Origin: Chlorobaculum limnaeum
Lineage (GTDB): Bacteria > Bacteroidota > Chlorobiia > Chlorobiales > Chlorobiaceae
Reading direction: 5' to 3'
NCBI RefSeq assembly: GCF_001747405.1
Contig: NZ_CP017305.1
Coordinates: 1,816,001 to 1,880,000, forward strand
DNA length: 64,000 nt
Part shown: positions 54,894-64,000 of the stretch, one piece after another
Layout of the letters: every line of letters starts with the position of its first letter
How positions within the stretch are numbered: position 1 is the stretch's first letter
Notes under the pieces: model-generated
What the model was told of the DNA's origin: nothing
What the model saw: only the letters and a program-made list of their open reading frames with translations
Databases searched by the model: none
Program-made: the position numbers and the translations under genes

Positions 54894-57524
54894 TCAACTA
54901 CCTCGATCCCTCATCTTCTCCAACCCACCGCTATTCGCTTCGTACACCATCTTTCTGGCGCGTAACGCCGAGCCTGGACGGAGAAACGCTTTCTCTCCTG
55001 TATCGACAAACCCCTTCGATTCGTACAGCCCGATTGCGGCCGTCTGGATTTCGGAGACCTGGAGTTCCATTTTCCGTGAGCCTCGCGAAACGGCCCATTC
55101 GATGATGGTATCGAGAAGGCGTGACGCCGCTCCTTTTCCCCTGGACTCGCTCTCGACCCACATCCAGCGGAGTTCGGACAGCTCTGGTTCATTCGCGTTG
55201 ATTCTCGCGGCGGTAAAGCCGATGCATCGCTGGTCGAGAAATGCCAGAAACATCGCCTCGTCTGGTGAATCGACGATGAAATCGAGTAACTGTTCCCAAT
55301 AGCTCAGCGGTTCGTTCTGAACCTGGTCGAGCGTGGCGACAAAAGCGTCGGGGGACTCTCTGATCGAACGCAAAGAAACAGTGCGCAACAGTTGGCTGTC
55401 CTTTTTTTCAGCCGCCCGGATGACGGTTCCGCGAGTCGCCCGTTCGGCAATGGGCGGAACCGTTTTCAGGCTCTTTTCAATCGATTGCATCAGCTTCATG
55501 GCCAACGTTCCGACATGTGGATCGGCAAGCATTCCGAAATGATCGCCCGGACAATCAATGACCTCGACACCGCCGGAGGCAATCGCGCCCCATCCGAACT
55601 GAGGATCGAGGGAAAAACCGTCGCTACCCAGCCGTTCCCGGCTTTTGAACAGCACGACCTTTTCGTCGCAAGGTTGCGGCTGATAGTGAGTCAAGGCATC
55701 ATCGTTCTGATTGTTTGCGGTAAATTCCTTCAGAAACACTGGCAAGCGCCTGAAACCATACCGGCGGGTGTACACGCGCAGAAGCATCCGGGAGTACCAC
55801 TGGTTGCCTTTTTCGATAATGCCAAGCCACTGGTATCGCAATATTTCGGCTGCCTTGCCGATCAGATAGGAGACTCCCTCGCTTCTGAATTTTTCACGAT
55901 GCCGGCGCATCTTCTTTGCTCCCGACACCACGGGAAAGGCTTCGGGCAGATTGGTGTCGAAGAGCGCAATCAGACGGACATCGTCTCCGGCGCGTCGAAA
56001 CTCTCTGGCCATTTCAAAAGCGACGATGCCTCCGAAAGAGATGCCCGCCAGCAGATAAGGCCCGCGCGGCTGAATCCTTCTGATCTCCCGGACATAAAGC
56101 TTCGCTACCTCTTCTGCCCTGAAACCATCGGCGGGATACTCTTCGAGCAGGTGAATCGAAAGTCCATAAACCGGCAGTTCAGGGTGGAGGCGTCTGACCA
56201 AAGGTCGGCAGAACTTCAATCCTGTGCCGAGTATATGAATGAAGAACAAGGGCGGATACGATGCTCCGGAATCGACGGAGTGGATGCAAACCGTGGGCGA
56301 TGATTCGGGCACCCACTCCTCGTCGGCGATCCTCCGGGCAAGTTTTTCGATTGTCAGGCTCTGAAAAAGCCCGGACAGGGTGACTTTTTTGTTGACCTTT
56401 TTCTGAATTTGCGAGCACAATCTCACTGCCAGAAGAGAGTGGCCGCCAAGCTCGAAAAAGTCATCCGTGATGCCTATCGGATGGGTGCCGAGAACCTCTT
56501 CCCATATCTCGACAAGGGCGCTTTCGAGTTCGTTTCCCGGAGGGGTGCAGGGTTTCGTTCTTTCGATAACGGCGCTGGAGTCGGGCAAGGGGAGCGAGCT
56601 TCGGTCGATCTTGCCATTGGGCAGCAGCGGGATCTTTTGGATCGGAATGAAGTGAGACGGCACCATGTACTCAGGCATCTTTTGCGCCAGGTACGCCCTC
56701 AGCGCGTCGGCGGAGAGACTTTTGTTCTCCGAGACGAAGTAGGCCGCCAGCGAGCTTTTTGCCTGATCGTTTTTCAGTTCGATGACCGCGGATTGTTTGA
56801 TCAGCTCGTGCTGGTCGAGTATTGATTCGATCTCGCCAGGCTCGATCCTGAATCCCCGGATTTTCACCTGGTTGTCGCGCCTGCCGAGAAACTGGAGATT
56901 GCCGTCGGAGAGGCTGCGGACGATGTCTCCCGTCCGGTAGAGCCGGTGTTCCGCCGGATGTTCGTGGAAAAGGTCGTCGATAAAGCGCTCGGCGGTCAAC
57001 TCCGGCAGGTTGAGATACCCTTTCGCGACGCCTGCGCCGCCGATCAGCAGTTCGCCGGGCATGCCGAACGGAACGCGGCGCAACTGCTCGTCCACGACGT
57101 AGAGCCGCGTATTGGCGACAGGTTTTCCGATGGGAAGTCCGCGGTTCGTATCATAGGCGCAGGTAATTTCTTCCGGGTCGCCATACGTCGATACGACCGT
57201 GCATTCGGTAGGCCCGTAGGTGTTGACAAGCCTGACCCTGCCGCCGCAACCCTGTTGCCATTTGCGGAAGTCCGTTGCCGATGCCTGTTCTCCGCCGATG
57301 ATGACCGTTCGGAGAGACGCCGGTATCCTCGCGGCGTTTACCGAAACGCCATGCACCAGCTCTTTCCAGAAGGCTGTCGGAAGATCGATGACGGAGATGT
57401 CATGGCTTTCGATGAATGCCAGAAAATCGGGTACCGAAATTGCCGGATCGAATGTCCTGATGACCAGCGTCGCTCCGGCGGCAAGGGTCATGAATATCTC
57501 CTCGACCGATCCGTCAAAGCTCAC
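54894..57524 (-). CDS. NRPS, downstream part: A(C-terminal)-T-TE-GNAT
   Basis: 876 residues from a GTG at 57524. It opens in the middle of an adenylation domain (SFDGSVEEIFMTLAAGATL), so it is the continuation of the gene upstream, separated by a one-base shift. Order: rest of A2 to about residue 320 (NTYGPTECTVVSTYG; KIRGFRIEPGEIE), carrier domain about 335-410 (FFELGGHSLLA), thioesterase about 425-690 (Ser in LLAGISFGGIVAF) and a GNAT acetyltransferase from about 715 to the end (ELSELRWMWVESESRGKGAA). Specificity positions read D-G-E-D-I-G-T-V-V, an acidic pocket that suggests lysine, ornithine or a similar cationic amino acid. The GNAT fused after the TE is unusual. Confidence 0.88.
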   Translation of the reverse strand: MSFDGSVEEIFMTLAAGATLVIRTFDPAISVPDFLAFIESHDISVIDLPTAFWKELVHGVSVNAARIPASLRTVIIGGEQASATDFRKWQQGCGGRVRLVNTYGPTECTVVSTYGDPEEITCAYDTNRGLPIGKPVANTRLYVVDEQLRRVPFGMPGELLIGGAGVAKGYLNLPELTAERFIDDLFHEHPAEHRLYRTGDIVRSLSDGNLQFLGRRDNQVKIRGFRIEPGEIESILDQHELIKQSAVIELKNDQAKSSLAAYFVSENKSLSADALRAYLAQKMPEYMVPSHFIPIQKIPLLPNGKIDRSSLPLPDSSAVIERTKPCTPPGNELESALVEIWEEVLGTHPIGITDDFFELGGHSLLAVRLCSQIQKKVNKKVTLSGLFQSLTIEKLARRIADEEWVPESSPTVCIHSVDSGASYPPLFFIHILGTGLKFCRPLVRRLHPELPVYGLSIHLLEEYPADGFRAEEVAKLYVREIRRIQPRGPYLLAGISFGGIVAFEMAREFRRAGDDVRLIALFDTNLPEAFPVVSGAKKMRRHREKFRSEGVSYLIGKAAEILRYQWLGIIEKGNQWYSRMLLRVYTRRYGFRRLPVFLKEFTANNQNDDALTHYQPQPCDEKVVLFKSRERLGSDGFSLDPQFGWGAIASGGVEVIDCPGDHFGMLADPHVGTLAMKLMQSIEKSLKTVPPIAERATRGTVIRAAEKKDSQLLRTVSLRSIRESPDAFVATLDQVQNEPLSYWEQLLDFIVDSPDEAMFLAFLDQRCIGFTAARINANEPELSELRWMWVESESRGKGAASRLLDTIIEWAVSRGSRKMELQVSEIQTAAIGLYESKGFVDTGEKAFLRPGSALRARKMVYEANSGGLEKMRDRGS

Positions 57525-60500
57525 GGAAAAAAAACTGAAGCACCGTGTCGCTACCCGTAACTCCGTAGGCCTCCGCTGCCGAAACGGCCAGATTCACAAC
57601 TCCCCGGTGCTGAACCACGATGCCTTTCGGCGTTCCCGACGTGCCCGAGGTGTACATGATATAGGCGGTATCATCGGCTCCAACCAGTGAATCCGGATTG
57701 TCACGGGAGCTGGCTTGTTCGGCCGCATCGATCTGGTCGAGCAAGAGCAGATCGATGGAATGGTCGAATGCCAGCGCCTGCGCGGAGAGCGAATCGGTGA
57801 CCGCAAGCCGTATTCCGGAGTCGCGCGCCATATACTGAATGCGTTCTTCCGGGTAGTGACTGTCGAGAGGAACGTAGCAGCCTCCGGCTTTCAGAATGCC
57901 GAGCATTCCGACCACCATGCGGGCGTTTCGCTGAAGGCAGAGGCCAACGGGAACATTGGGGCCGACTCCGCGCTGCCGGAGCAGGCGAGCCAGATGGCTG
58001 GCCTCATCGTCGAGTTCCCGGAAGGTCAGCGAGTGCGCCTCACAGCAGACGGCGATACGATCTGGCGTTCGTGCGGCCTGACGCTCGACAAGATGGTGGC
58101 AGCAGGTGACTTCGAGCGGTTTTTCTTCTCCGGCATACCGCGATGTATCCGGCACCGAAGGCAGCGTCCAGCGCGAAACGGGAGTACCGGCATCCTGCAA
58201 GGCATGGCTCGCGATCCAGAGATAATCGTTCGCGATCCGCCCGATGGTATCGCCATGAAACAGATCGGTGTTGTACTCGATCCAGCATTCGATCGAGCCA
58301 TTTTTCAGCTCTGCATTCAGGAGCAGATCGATCTTGGCCGTTTCGTTGCCCACCTCTTCGTACGTGAACGAAAGATCGCCGGCACGAAAAACCGGCTCAG
58401 TGGGATTTTGCAGGATGAAAAGATTCTGAAAAACCGGATGATGCCCCCGTTCACGATGCTGTATGGCGTTTTCAACGACAATCTCGAACGGCGCGTCCTG
58501 ATGGTCGAATGCTTCGAGGGAGGCTTTTCTGACTTGCAGGAGCACGTCTGAAAAATGCGGATCGCCAGTGAAAGCGGTTCTGATCGCCAGACTGTTTGCC
58601 ATCAGACCCACGATAGCCGCGGTATCCGGATGGTTGCGGTTGGCGATGGTCGTTCCGGTGATGATATCGTTTCTGCCCGTGTATCGCCGGAGCAGAATCT
58701 GAAACGATGCCATGAGGTACATGAACAGCGTGCAACTGCTTTGCAGGCAGTAGTCGCTGATGGCGCTGGCGATGTCGGGCGGAATGGAAAAGGCTCTCCT
58801 TGCCCCGGAAAACGAGTGGGCCGACGGTTTTGAATAGTCGTACGGAATGTTCTGCACGAATGACGCTCCGTGTAACCGTTCAATCCAGTACTGCGTCTGC
58901 TGATGGAGCGCTACGCTGTTTAACCGGTCGTGCTGCCAGAGGGAAAAATCACCGTATGAGATTTTTTTGTCGGGCAGAACCGGAGTTTGTCCAGCGCAAA
59001 TGGCTTCATACGCGGCGGCGAACTCTCTGAAAAAAACAGAGGCTCCCCAACCATCGATGATCAGATGATGAAATGTCAGAAACAGTTGGAACTCATGCTT
59101 GTCCACAATGACCAGGTGCAGTTTCACCAGCGGCCCCGTCTCGAATCTGAACCGGCGCCGACCCTCTGCTTTCCGGATTTTTTCAAGTTCGGCGGCTCTG
59201 CTTTCCCGAGGGTAATCCGAAATATCCTGCACCGTCATATCGGGGGTCATAGTTGGCAGGACTCGCTGGACGAGCGTTTCGTCCTGAAGCTCGAAGACGG
59301 TTCGCAGAGCCTCGTGCCGATCGAAGAGAAACGCAAACGTCTTCCTGAGCTGCCCGGTTCGCAGCGGCCCCGAAAAGCGAACGATGACGGGAATGTTGAA
59401 CAGGGTTCCCTCCTCCTGATACTGCAAAAAGAGCCAGATGCCTTTTTGAATCACGGAGGCCGGAAACACTCTGCGATGCGGCTCTGATGGCGTGATGGCA
59501 TAAGTATCATCGACCAGTTTCTCCGTTCGGGTGATTTCACTGGCGAGTTGCCTTACTGTTGGATGTTCAAACACAAAGGCAAGCGGAATATCGACGCTCC
59601 AGCGATTTCGTATGAGCGCGCAGAGTCTGGTGGCCATGAGCGAATGACCGCCAAAAGCGAAGAAATTGTCATCGACGCCGGTTGCGCTTATGCCGAGAAT
59701 TTCCGAAAAAGCAGCGGCGAGTTCCACTTCCAGAAGGGTTTCGGGAGCGGAAAAGCCTGTCGATCCTTCTTGCAGATAATCCGCCCTTGCCGGAGGCGGC
59801 AACGCCTTTCTGTCCGTTTTGCCATTGGAAGTCATCGGGATTTTTGACAAGAACACAAACGCTCCCGGAATCATATAGGCCGGAAGCGAATTTTCTGCGA
59901 ACGCTCGAAGTTGCTGCGGGGTGACCTTGCCCGGGGGTTCGACGACGCAATAGGCTACAATTTTTTTCGAGCCAGGCTCATCTTCGCGTAGCATGACCAC
60001 GGCATCGCTGACCGCCTCATGACGTTTCAGGATAGCTTCGATTTCACCGGCCTCGACTCTGTAACCCATGTACTTGAACTGCGAATCTTTTCTGCCCGCG
60101 AATGCCAGCTCGCCGTCGGGAAGCAGCACGGCCAGATCGCCGGTGCGGTACATGCGACAGTCATTTTCCCTGAAGTCCGGATCGGGCACGAAAAGCTGTT
60201 CGTTGAGTTCCGGACGGTTCAGATAGCCTCGCGAAACGCCGATGCCGCCAATGTAGATCTCTCCCGGTTGTCCGCTGGCTGCCGGATTGCCGTTTTCATC
60301 GAGCAGCGCGATATGCATGTTCTGCACCGCCCTGCCTATGGGTACGGTTTCGTGGCCAGCCGTACCGGCATCGATGGTGTACAGCGTTGCGCAGATGGCG
60401 GTTTCGGTCGGGCCGTAACCATTGATGATGGTCAGTTCGGGAAGAGAGCGCTGCAATCGCAGCAACACTTTTGAAGGGATGGGTTCAACCCCCGTGAGCA

Positions 60501-61365
60501 GTCGTCGAATCCGGCTTTCGCCGGGATGACGCTCGACCCATGCGGCCAGTTCGGCTACCATCATGGGTGGAACGTAGGCGCTGGTAATCTGATTGGCATG
60601 GAGCCACTGCATGAACGCGGAGCTGTCTGCGCGAACAGGCTCCGGGACAATCAGGAGCGTTGCGCCTGCAAGCAGGGCGGAGAATATTTCGTAAACGGAG
60701 ACGTCAAAATTCGGGGTTGTCCACCAGCTGCACCGGTCTTTCGGCCCGAGAGTCCTGCGTTGCTGAATGTCGTCGAGCAGATTGACGACCCCCATGTGGT
60801 GACAGCAGACTCCCTTGGGCTTTCCTGTCGTGCCGGAGGTGTAGATGACGTACGCGGTTTGTCCGGAAGTGGTTGCCGCCTGACAAACCGGTTCTGCGGC
60901 AGACGATTCCGGCGCGACGTCGTCCATAAACAGCAATGACGACGAGGGGCGGAACGACAAGGCTTTCCTGAAGCGCTGCTCTGTCAGAATCAGCGGCAAC
61001 GAGGCATCGTCGATGATATATCCGAGCCGTTCGGCAGGATAGCCGGCGTCGAGCGGCACCCAGGCGCATCCGGCGTTCAGAATGCCGAGCATGCCGGAAA
61101 CGGCCTGGGACGAGCGGCCTGTGCATAACCCGATGAACGATCCGGGAGCTATTCCGTTCTGTACTACAGCTCTGGCAAGGCGATTGGCCGCTTCATTCAG
61201 TTCTCCATAGGTCAGCTTGCCGGAGTCGTCGATGACCGCCGGATTGTCTGGCAAGAGAGCCGCCTGTTTCCGGAACAACTCATGCAGGCACTGAAAAATG
61301 TCATAATAGCGAAGCGGCGTTTCCAGGCCATACCTGTTTTCAATGTCCGTTATTCTCTGTTTCAT
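57514..61365 (-). CDS. NRPS, upstream part: A-T-C-A(N-terminal)
   Basis: 1283 residues from the ATG at 61365 (a TTG at 61380 adds five). Order: A1 about 1-520 (TAYVIYTSGTTGKPKGVC, NGYGPTETAICATLY), carrier about 545-615 (FFAFGGHSLMATRL), condensation about 635-1055 (HHLIIDGWG), and the start of A2 (YIMYTSGTSGTPKGIV). The A1 pocket reads about D-V-Y-Y-L-G-G-I-C; no firm substrate. The frame ends inside A2 after LQFFFREL because of eight T in a row (57527-57534); with seven the frame joins the downstream gene as one protein of about 2156 residues. There is no starter condensation domain, so the first residue is loaded directly. Confidence 0.9.
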   Translation of the reverse strand: MKQRITDIENRYGLETPLRYYDIFQCLHELFRKQAALLPDNPAVIDDSGKLTYGELNEAANRLARAVVQNGIAPGSFIGLCTGRSSQAVSGMLGILNAGCAWVPLDAGYPAERLGYIIDDASLPLILTEQRFRKALSFRPSSSLLFMDDVAPESSAAEPVCQAATTSGQTAYVIYTSGTTGKPKGVCCHHMGVVNLLDDIQQRRTLGPKDRCSWWTTPNFDVSVYEIFSALLAGATLLIVPEPVRADSSAFMQWLHANQITSAYVPPMMVAELAAWVERHPGESRIRRLLTGVEPIPSKVLLRLQRSLPELTIINGYGPTETAICATLYTIDAGTAGHETVPIGRAVQNMHIALLDENGNPAASGQPGEIYIGGIGVSRGYLNRPELNEQLFVPDPDFRENDCRMYRTGDLAVLLPDGELAFAGRKDSQFKYMGYRVEAGEIEAILKRHEAVSDAVVMLREDEPGSKKIVAYCVVEPPGKVTPQQLRAFAENSLPAYMIPGAFVFLSKIPMTSNGKTDRKALPPPARADYLQEGSTGFSAPETLLEVELAAAFSEILGISATGVDDNFFAFGGHSLMATRLCALIRNRWSVDIPLAFVFEHPTVRQLASEITRTEKLVDDTYAITPSEPHRRVFPASVIQKGIWLFLQYQEEGTLFNIPVIVRFSGPLRTGQLRKTFAFLFDRHEALRTVFELQDETLVQRVLPTMTPDMTVQDISDYPRESRAAELEKIRKAEGRRRFRFETGPLVKLHLVIVDKHEFQLFLTFHHLIIDGWGASVFFREFAAAYEAICAGQTPVLPDKKISYGDFSLWQHDRLNSVALHQQTQYWIERLHGASFVQNIPYDYSKPSAHSFSGARRAFSIPPDIASAISDYCLQSSCTLFMYLMASFQILLRRYTGRNDIITGTTIANRNHPDTAAIVGLMANSLAIRTAFTGDPHFSDVLLQVRKASLEAFDHQDAPFEIVVENAIQHRERGHHPVFQNLFILQNPTEPVFRAGDLSFTYEEVGNETAKIDLLLNAELKNGSIECWIEYNTDLFHGDTIGRIANDYLWIASHALQDAGTPVSRWTLPSVPDTSRYAGEEKPLEVTCCHHLVERQAARTPDRIAVCCEAHSLTFRELDDEASHLARLLRQRGVGPNVPVGLCLQRNARMVVGMLGILKAGGCYVPLDSHYPEERIQYMARDSGIRLAVTDSLSAQALAFDHSIDLLLLDQIDAAEQASSRDNPDSLVGADDTAYIMYTSGTSGTPKGIVVQHRGVVNLAVSAAEAYGVTGSDTVLQFFFREL

Positions 61366-61793
61366 AGAACCCGGTATCAACGGTTAACCCGTTCCCCGAC
61401 AAATCTGTCAGCGGGCAACGCAGCGCGGTTACTGATGAAGTGCTTGCTGTGGCGGCAGGAATAATGGGCCGATTCAGGGTATCGATCAATTGATCGGAAG
61501 CATCAGGCGATTGCTTCGGGCCGTTTGTATCCTGTTTGCATTATTCTGCCATTTTTTTAGCACATATACGAAACCTAACATTTGATGATCAATTCTGAAA
61601 ATTAACAGCAGTTCTTTCGTTATCGGCAGCCGACGGAATGCGAGGCTTCCAGGTAAGCGCTCGCTGGCAGGCTTGCGGGGGTATGTGCAAGAAAAGAAAG
61701 GACTTTCAAGGACAGCAGGGAGATCAGGGACATATGTGACAAGGAAGCCGTTTTCAAACTGTTGACCTTGCAGTCCCTGTTCTTCCTTGCTTT
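61366..61793. other. Intergenic region upstream of the NRPS
   Basis: About 430 bases containing the NRPS promoter. A frame of 103 codons on the minus strand (61486-61797) lacks protein-like composition and overlaps the next gene; not called. No regulator gene or obvious operator. Confidence 0.4.
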
Positions 61794-62102
61794 TCACAGA
61801 TTCATCTTCAGCGGATCGTCTTCGAGTGCGCCGCCGTGGAGGCGGATGTGGGGGTAGTGTGATTCGGTGCGCTCAGTCCAGGCTTCTCCGCCTCGCTCGA
61901 CGGACGATTCGTTTTGTATCACTGACACCCGGTTCATGGCAAGCGCCACGACTTCGCGCAGAATTTCGTGGTTGACGCTGTCAGCTTCCGTAGCGATGCC
62001 GTCCCTGATTTTCGAGGCAAGGCTCTCCAGCTTTTCCAGCGTCACCTTGCCTATGGTGCCAAGTGCTTCGGGAGTTCTTTTGTTTCGATCATCCATGCTC
62101 AT
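61794..62102 (-). CDS. Small conserved-looking hypothetical protein
   Basis: 102 residues, predicted soluble and largely helical in the first half (TLEKLESLASKIRDGIATEA, HEILREVVALAMNRVSVIQN), with a polar C terminus (HYPHIRLHGGALEDDPLKM). Family not recognised. It is divergent from groESL with the CIRCE element between them, about 90 bases from its start. Confidence 0.6.
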   Translation of the reverse strand: MSMDDRNKRTPEALGTIGKVTLEKLESLASKIRDGIATEADSVNHEILREVVALAMNRVSVIQNESSVERGGEAWTERTESHYPHIRLHGGALEDDPLKMNL

Positions 62103-62191
62103 ATCGATGAATCTGGTTTCAGGCTGTGTGGTGTCTTACGATAAAAAAATATTTGCGGCCCGGAAATCTTTTTTTTATAATTATCCCCGTA

Positions 62192-62218
62192 TTAGCACTC
62201 TCCTCTGTTGAGTGCTAA
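62192..62218 (+). promoter_or_regulatory. CIRCE operator (HrcA-binding site)
   Basis: TTAGCACTC, nine bases, GAGTGCTAA: an exact match to the CIRCE inverted repeat, 80 bases before groES. HrcA represses groESL at this site; heat stress titrates GroEL and releases repression (established). hrcA itself is not in the window. Confidence 0.97.
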
Positions 62219-62297
62219 TAACGGCTGAACTCCGTGTTCAGGCAGTTTCTGACTACAAGAGACTATTCATTAACCAACCCAAACGAGAAAGAAGACA

Positions 62298-62585
62298 ATG
62301 AACTTGAAACCATTAGCTGATCGAGTTATTGTTAAGCCCGCGCCTGCCGAGGAGAAAACCAAGGGCGGCCTCTACATTCCCGATACCGGCAAGGAAAAGC
62401 CGCAGTATGGCGAAGTTGTCGCCGTTGGCGAAGGCAAGGTTGCCGACAACGGCCAGCTTGTCCAGATGCAGGTGAAAGCCGGTGACAAAGTGCTGTATGG
62501 CAAATACTCCGGTACCGAAGTTCATGTCGAGGGTGAGGACTACCTCATCATGCGTGAGTCCGACATCTTCGCGATTCTTGGCTGA
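62298..62585 (+). CDS. groES: Co-chaperonin GroES
   Basis: 95 residues, standard length. [19 protein letters not shown], the mobile loop [15 protein letters not shown], and [16 protein letters not shown] are intact. It caps GroEL. GAGAAAGAAG precedes the ATG. First gene of the CIRCE-controlled operon; a GroES-like paralogue is at 2126. Confidence 0.98.
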   Translation: MNLKPLADRVIVKPAPAEEKTKGGLYIPDTGKEKPQYGEVVAVGEGKVADNGQLVQMQVKAGDKVLYGKYSGTEVHVEGEDYLIMRESDIFAILG

Positions 62586-62634
62586 CCAATTCCAAAACAG
62601 TTTTTTTTAAATCCTTAAGGAGGAACGCTTTACA

Positions 62635-64000
<1,366 letters not shown>

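Noticed and set aside
61486-61797. 103-codon minus-strand frame upstream of the NRPS
   Set aside because: Low protein character and overlap with the better-supported small gene at 61794.

Overview
The window looks like chromosome of a green sulfur bacterium (Chlorobiaceae, most like Chlorobaculum/Chlorobium). This is inferred from the GC-rich coding sequence, the UvrA type lacking half of its first zinc module (as in Bacteroidetes/Chlorobi), a GroES-family paralogue beside nadA, a pyruvoyl-dependent arginine decarboxylase, a polysulfide-reductase-like molybdoenzyme operon and a CIRCE-controlled groESL operon. No rRNA gene is present, so the assignment rests on gene content and protein style.

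Layout. 1-2.5 kb (minus): edge of a pentapeptide-repeat protein, a secreted zinc phospholipase C/S1 nuclease-like protein, nadA and a GroES-like protein. 2.9-7.7 kb (plus): elongation genes mreC-mreD-mrdA running into a FAD-linked oxidase. 7.7-12.3 kb (plus): smpB between two copies of a REP-like repeat, tyrS, pdaD, nadB. 12.4-15.3 kb (minus): EnvC-like murein hydrolase activator, a Yip1-like membrane protein and nadE. 15.4-22.3 kb (plus): murA, tRNA-Ile(CAU), tRNA-Glu(CUC), tRNA-Arg(ACG), cysQ, a six-PAS hybrid histidine kinase and tRNA-Gln(CUG). nadA, nadB and nadE all lie in the first 13 kb, although in separate transcription units.

22.3-30.1 kb is an accessory stretch: a PEP-CTERM papain-like secreted protein, a complete ISL3 element with terminal inverted repeats, a hypothetical gene, a DUF389 membrane protein, a 17-bp perfect inverted repeat, and a two-gene locus (SF1 helicase plus DUF2290) matching the described Helicase-DUF2290 anti-phage system. 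30.4-35.4 kb (minus) is a psrABC-like operon with its TorD-type chaperone. After rnr comes a second accessory patch (38.8-41.4 kb) with an Abi-like membrane protein, an orphan addiction-module antitoxin, tandem MITE-like repeats, a frameshifted GIY-YIG gene and an aspartic-protease fragment.

41.6-54.8 kb is mostly housekeeping: class II photolyase with a glutamine amidotransferase, rhodanese, tRNA-Ser(CGA), a truncated DUF4062 gene beside a duplicated tRNA-Gly(GCC), trpB, lptD, a hydrolase facing an Rrf2 regulator with four clustered Cys, and uvrA. 54.9-61.4 kb (minus) is a two-module NRPS (A-T-C-A-T-TE-GNAT) whose second adenylation domain is split by a one-base shift in a run of eight identical bases. 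The window ends in CIRCE-groES-groEL, with groEL cut by the edge.

The strongest candidates for unusual biology are the helicase-DUF2290 locus, the NRPS with its homopolymer frameshift and fused acetyltransferase, and the Abi-like/antitoxin pair.
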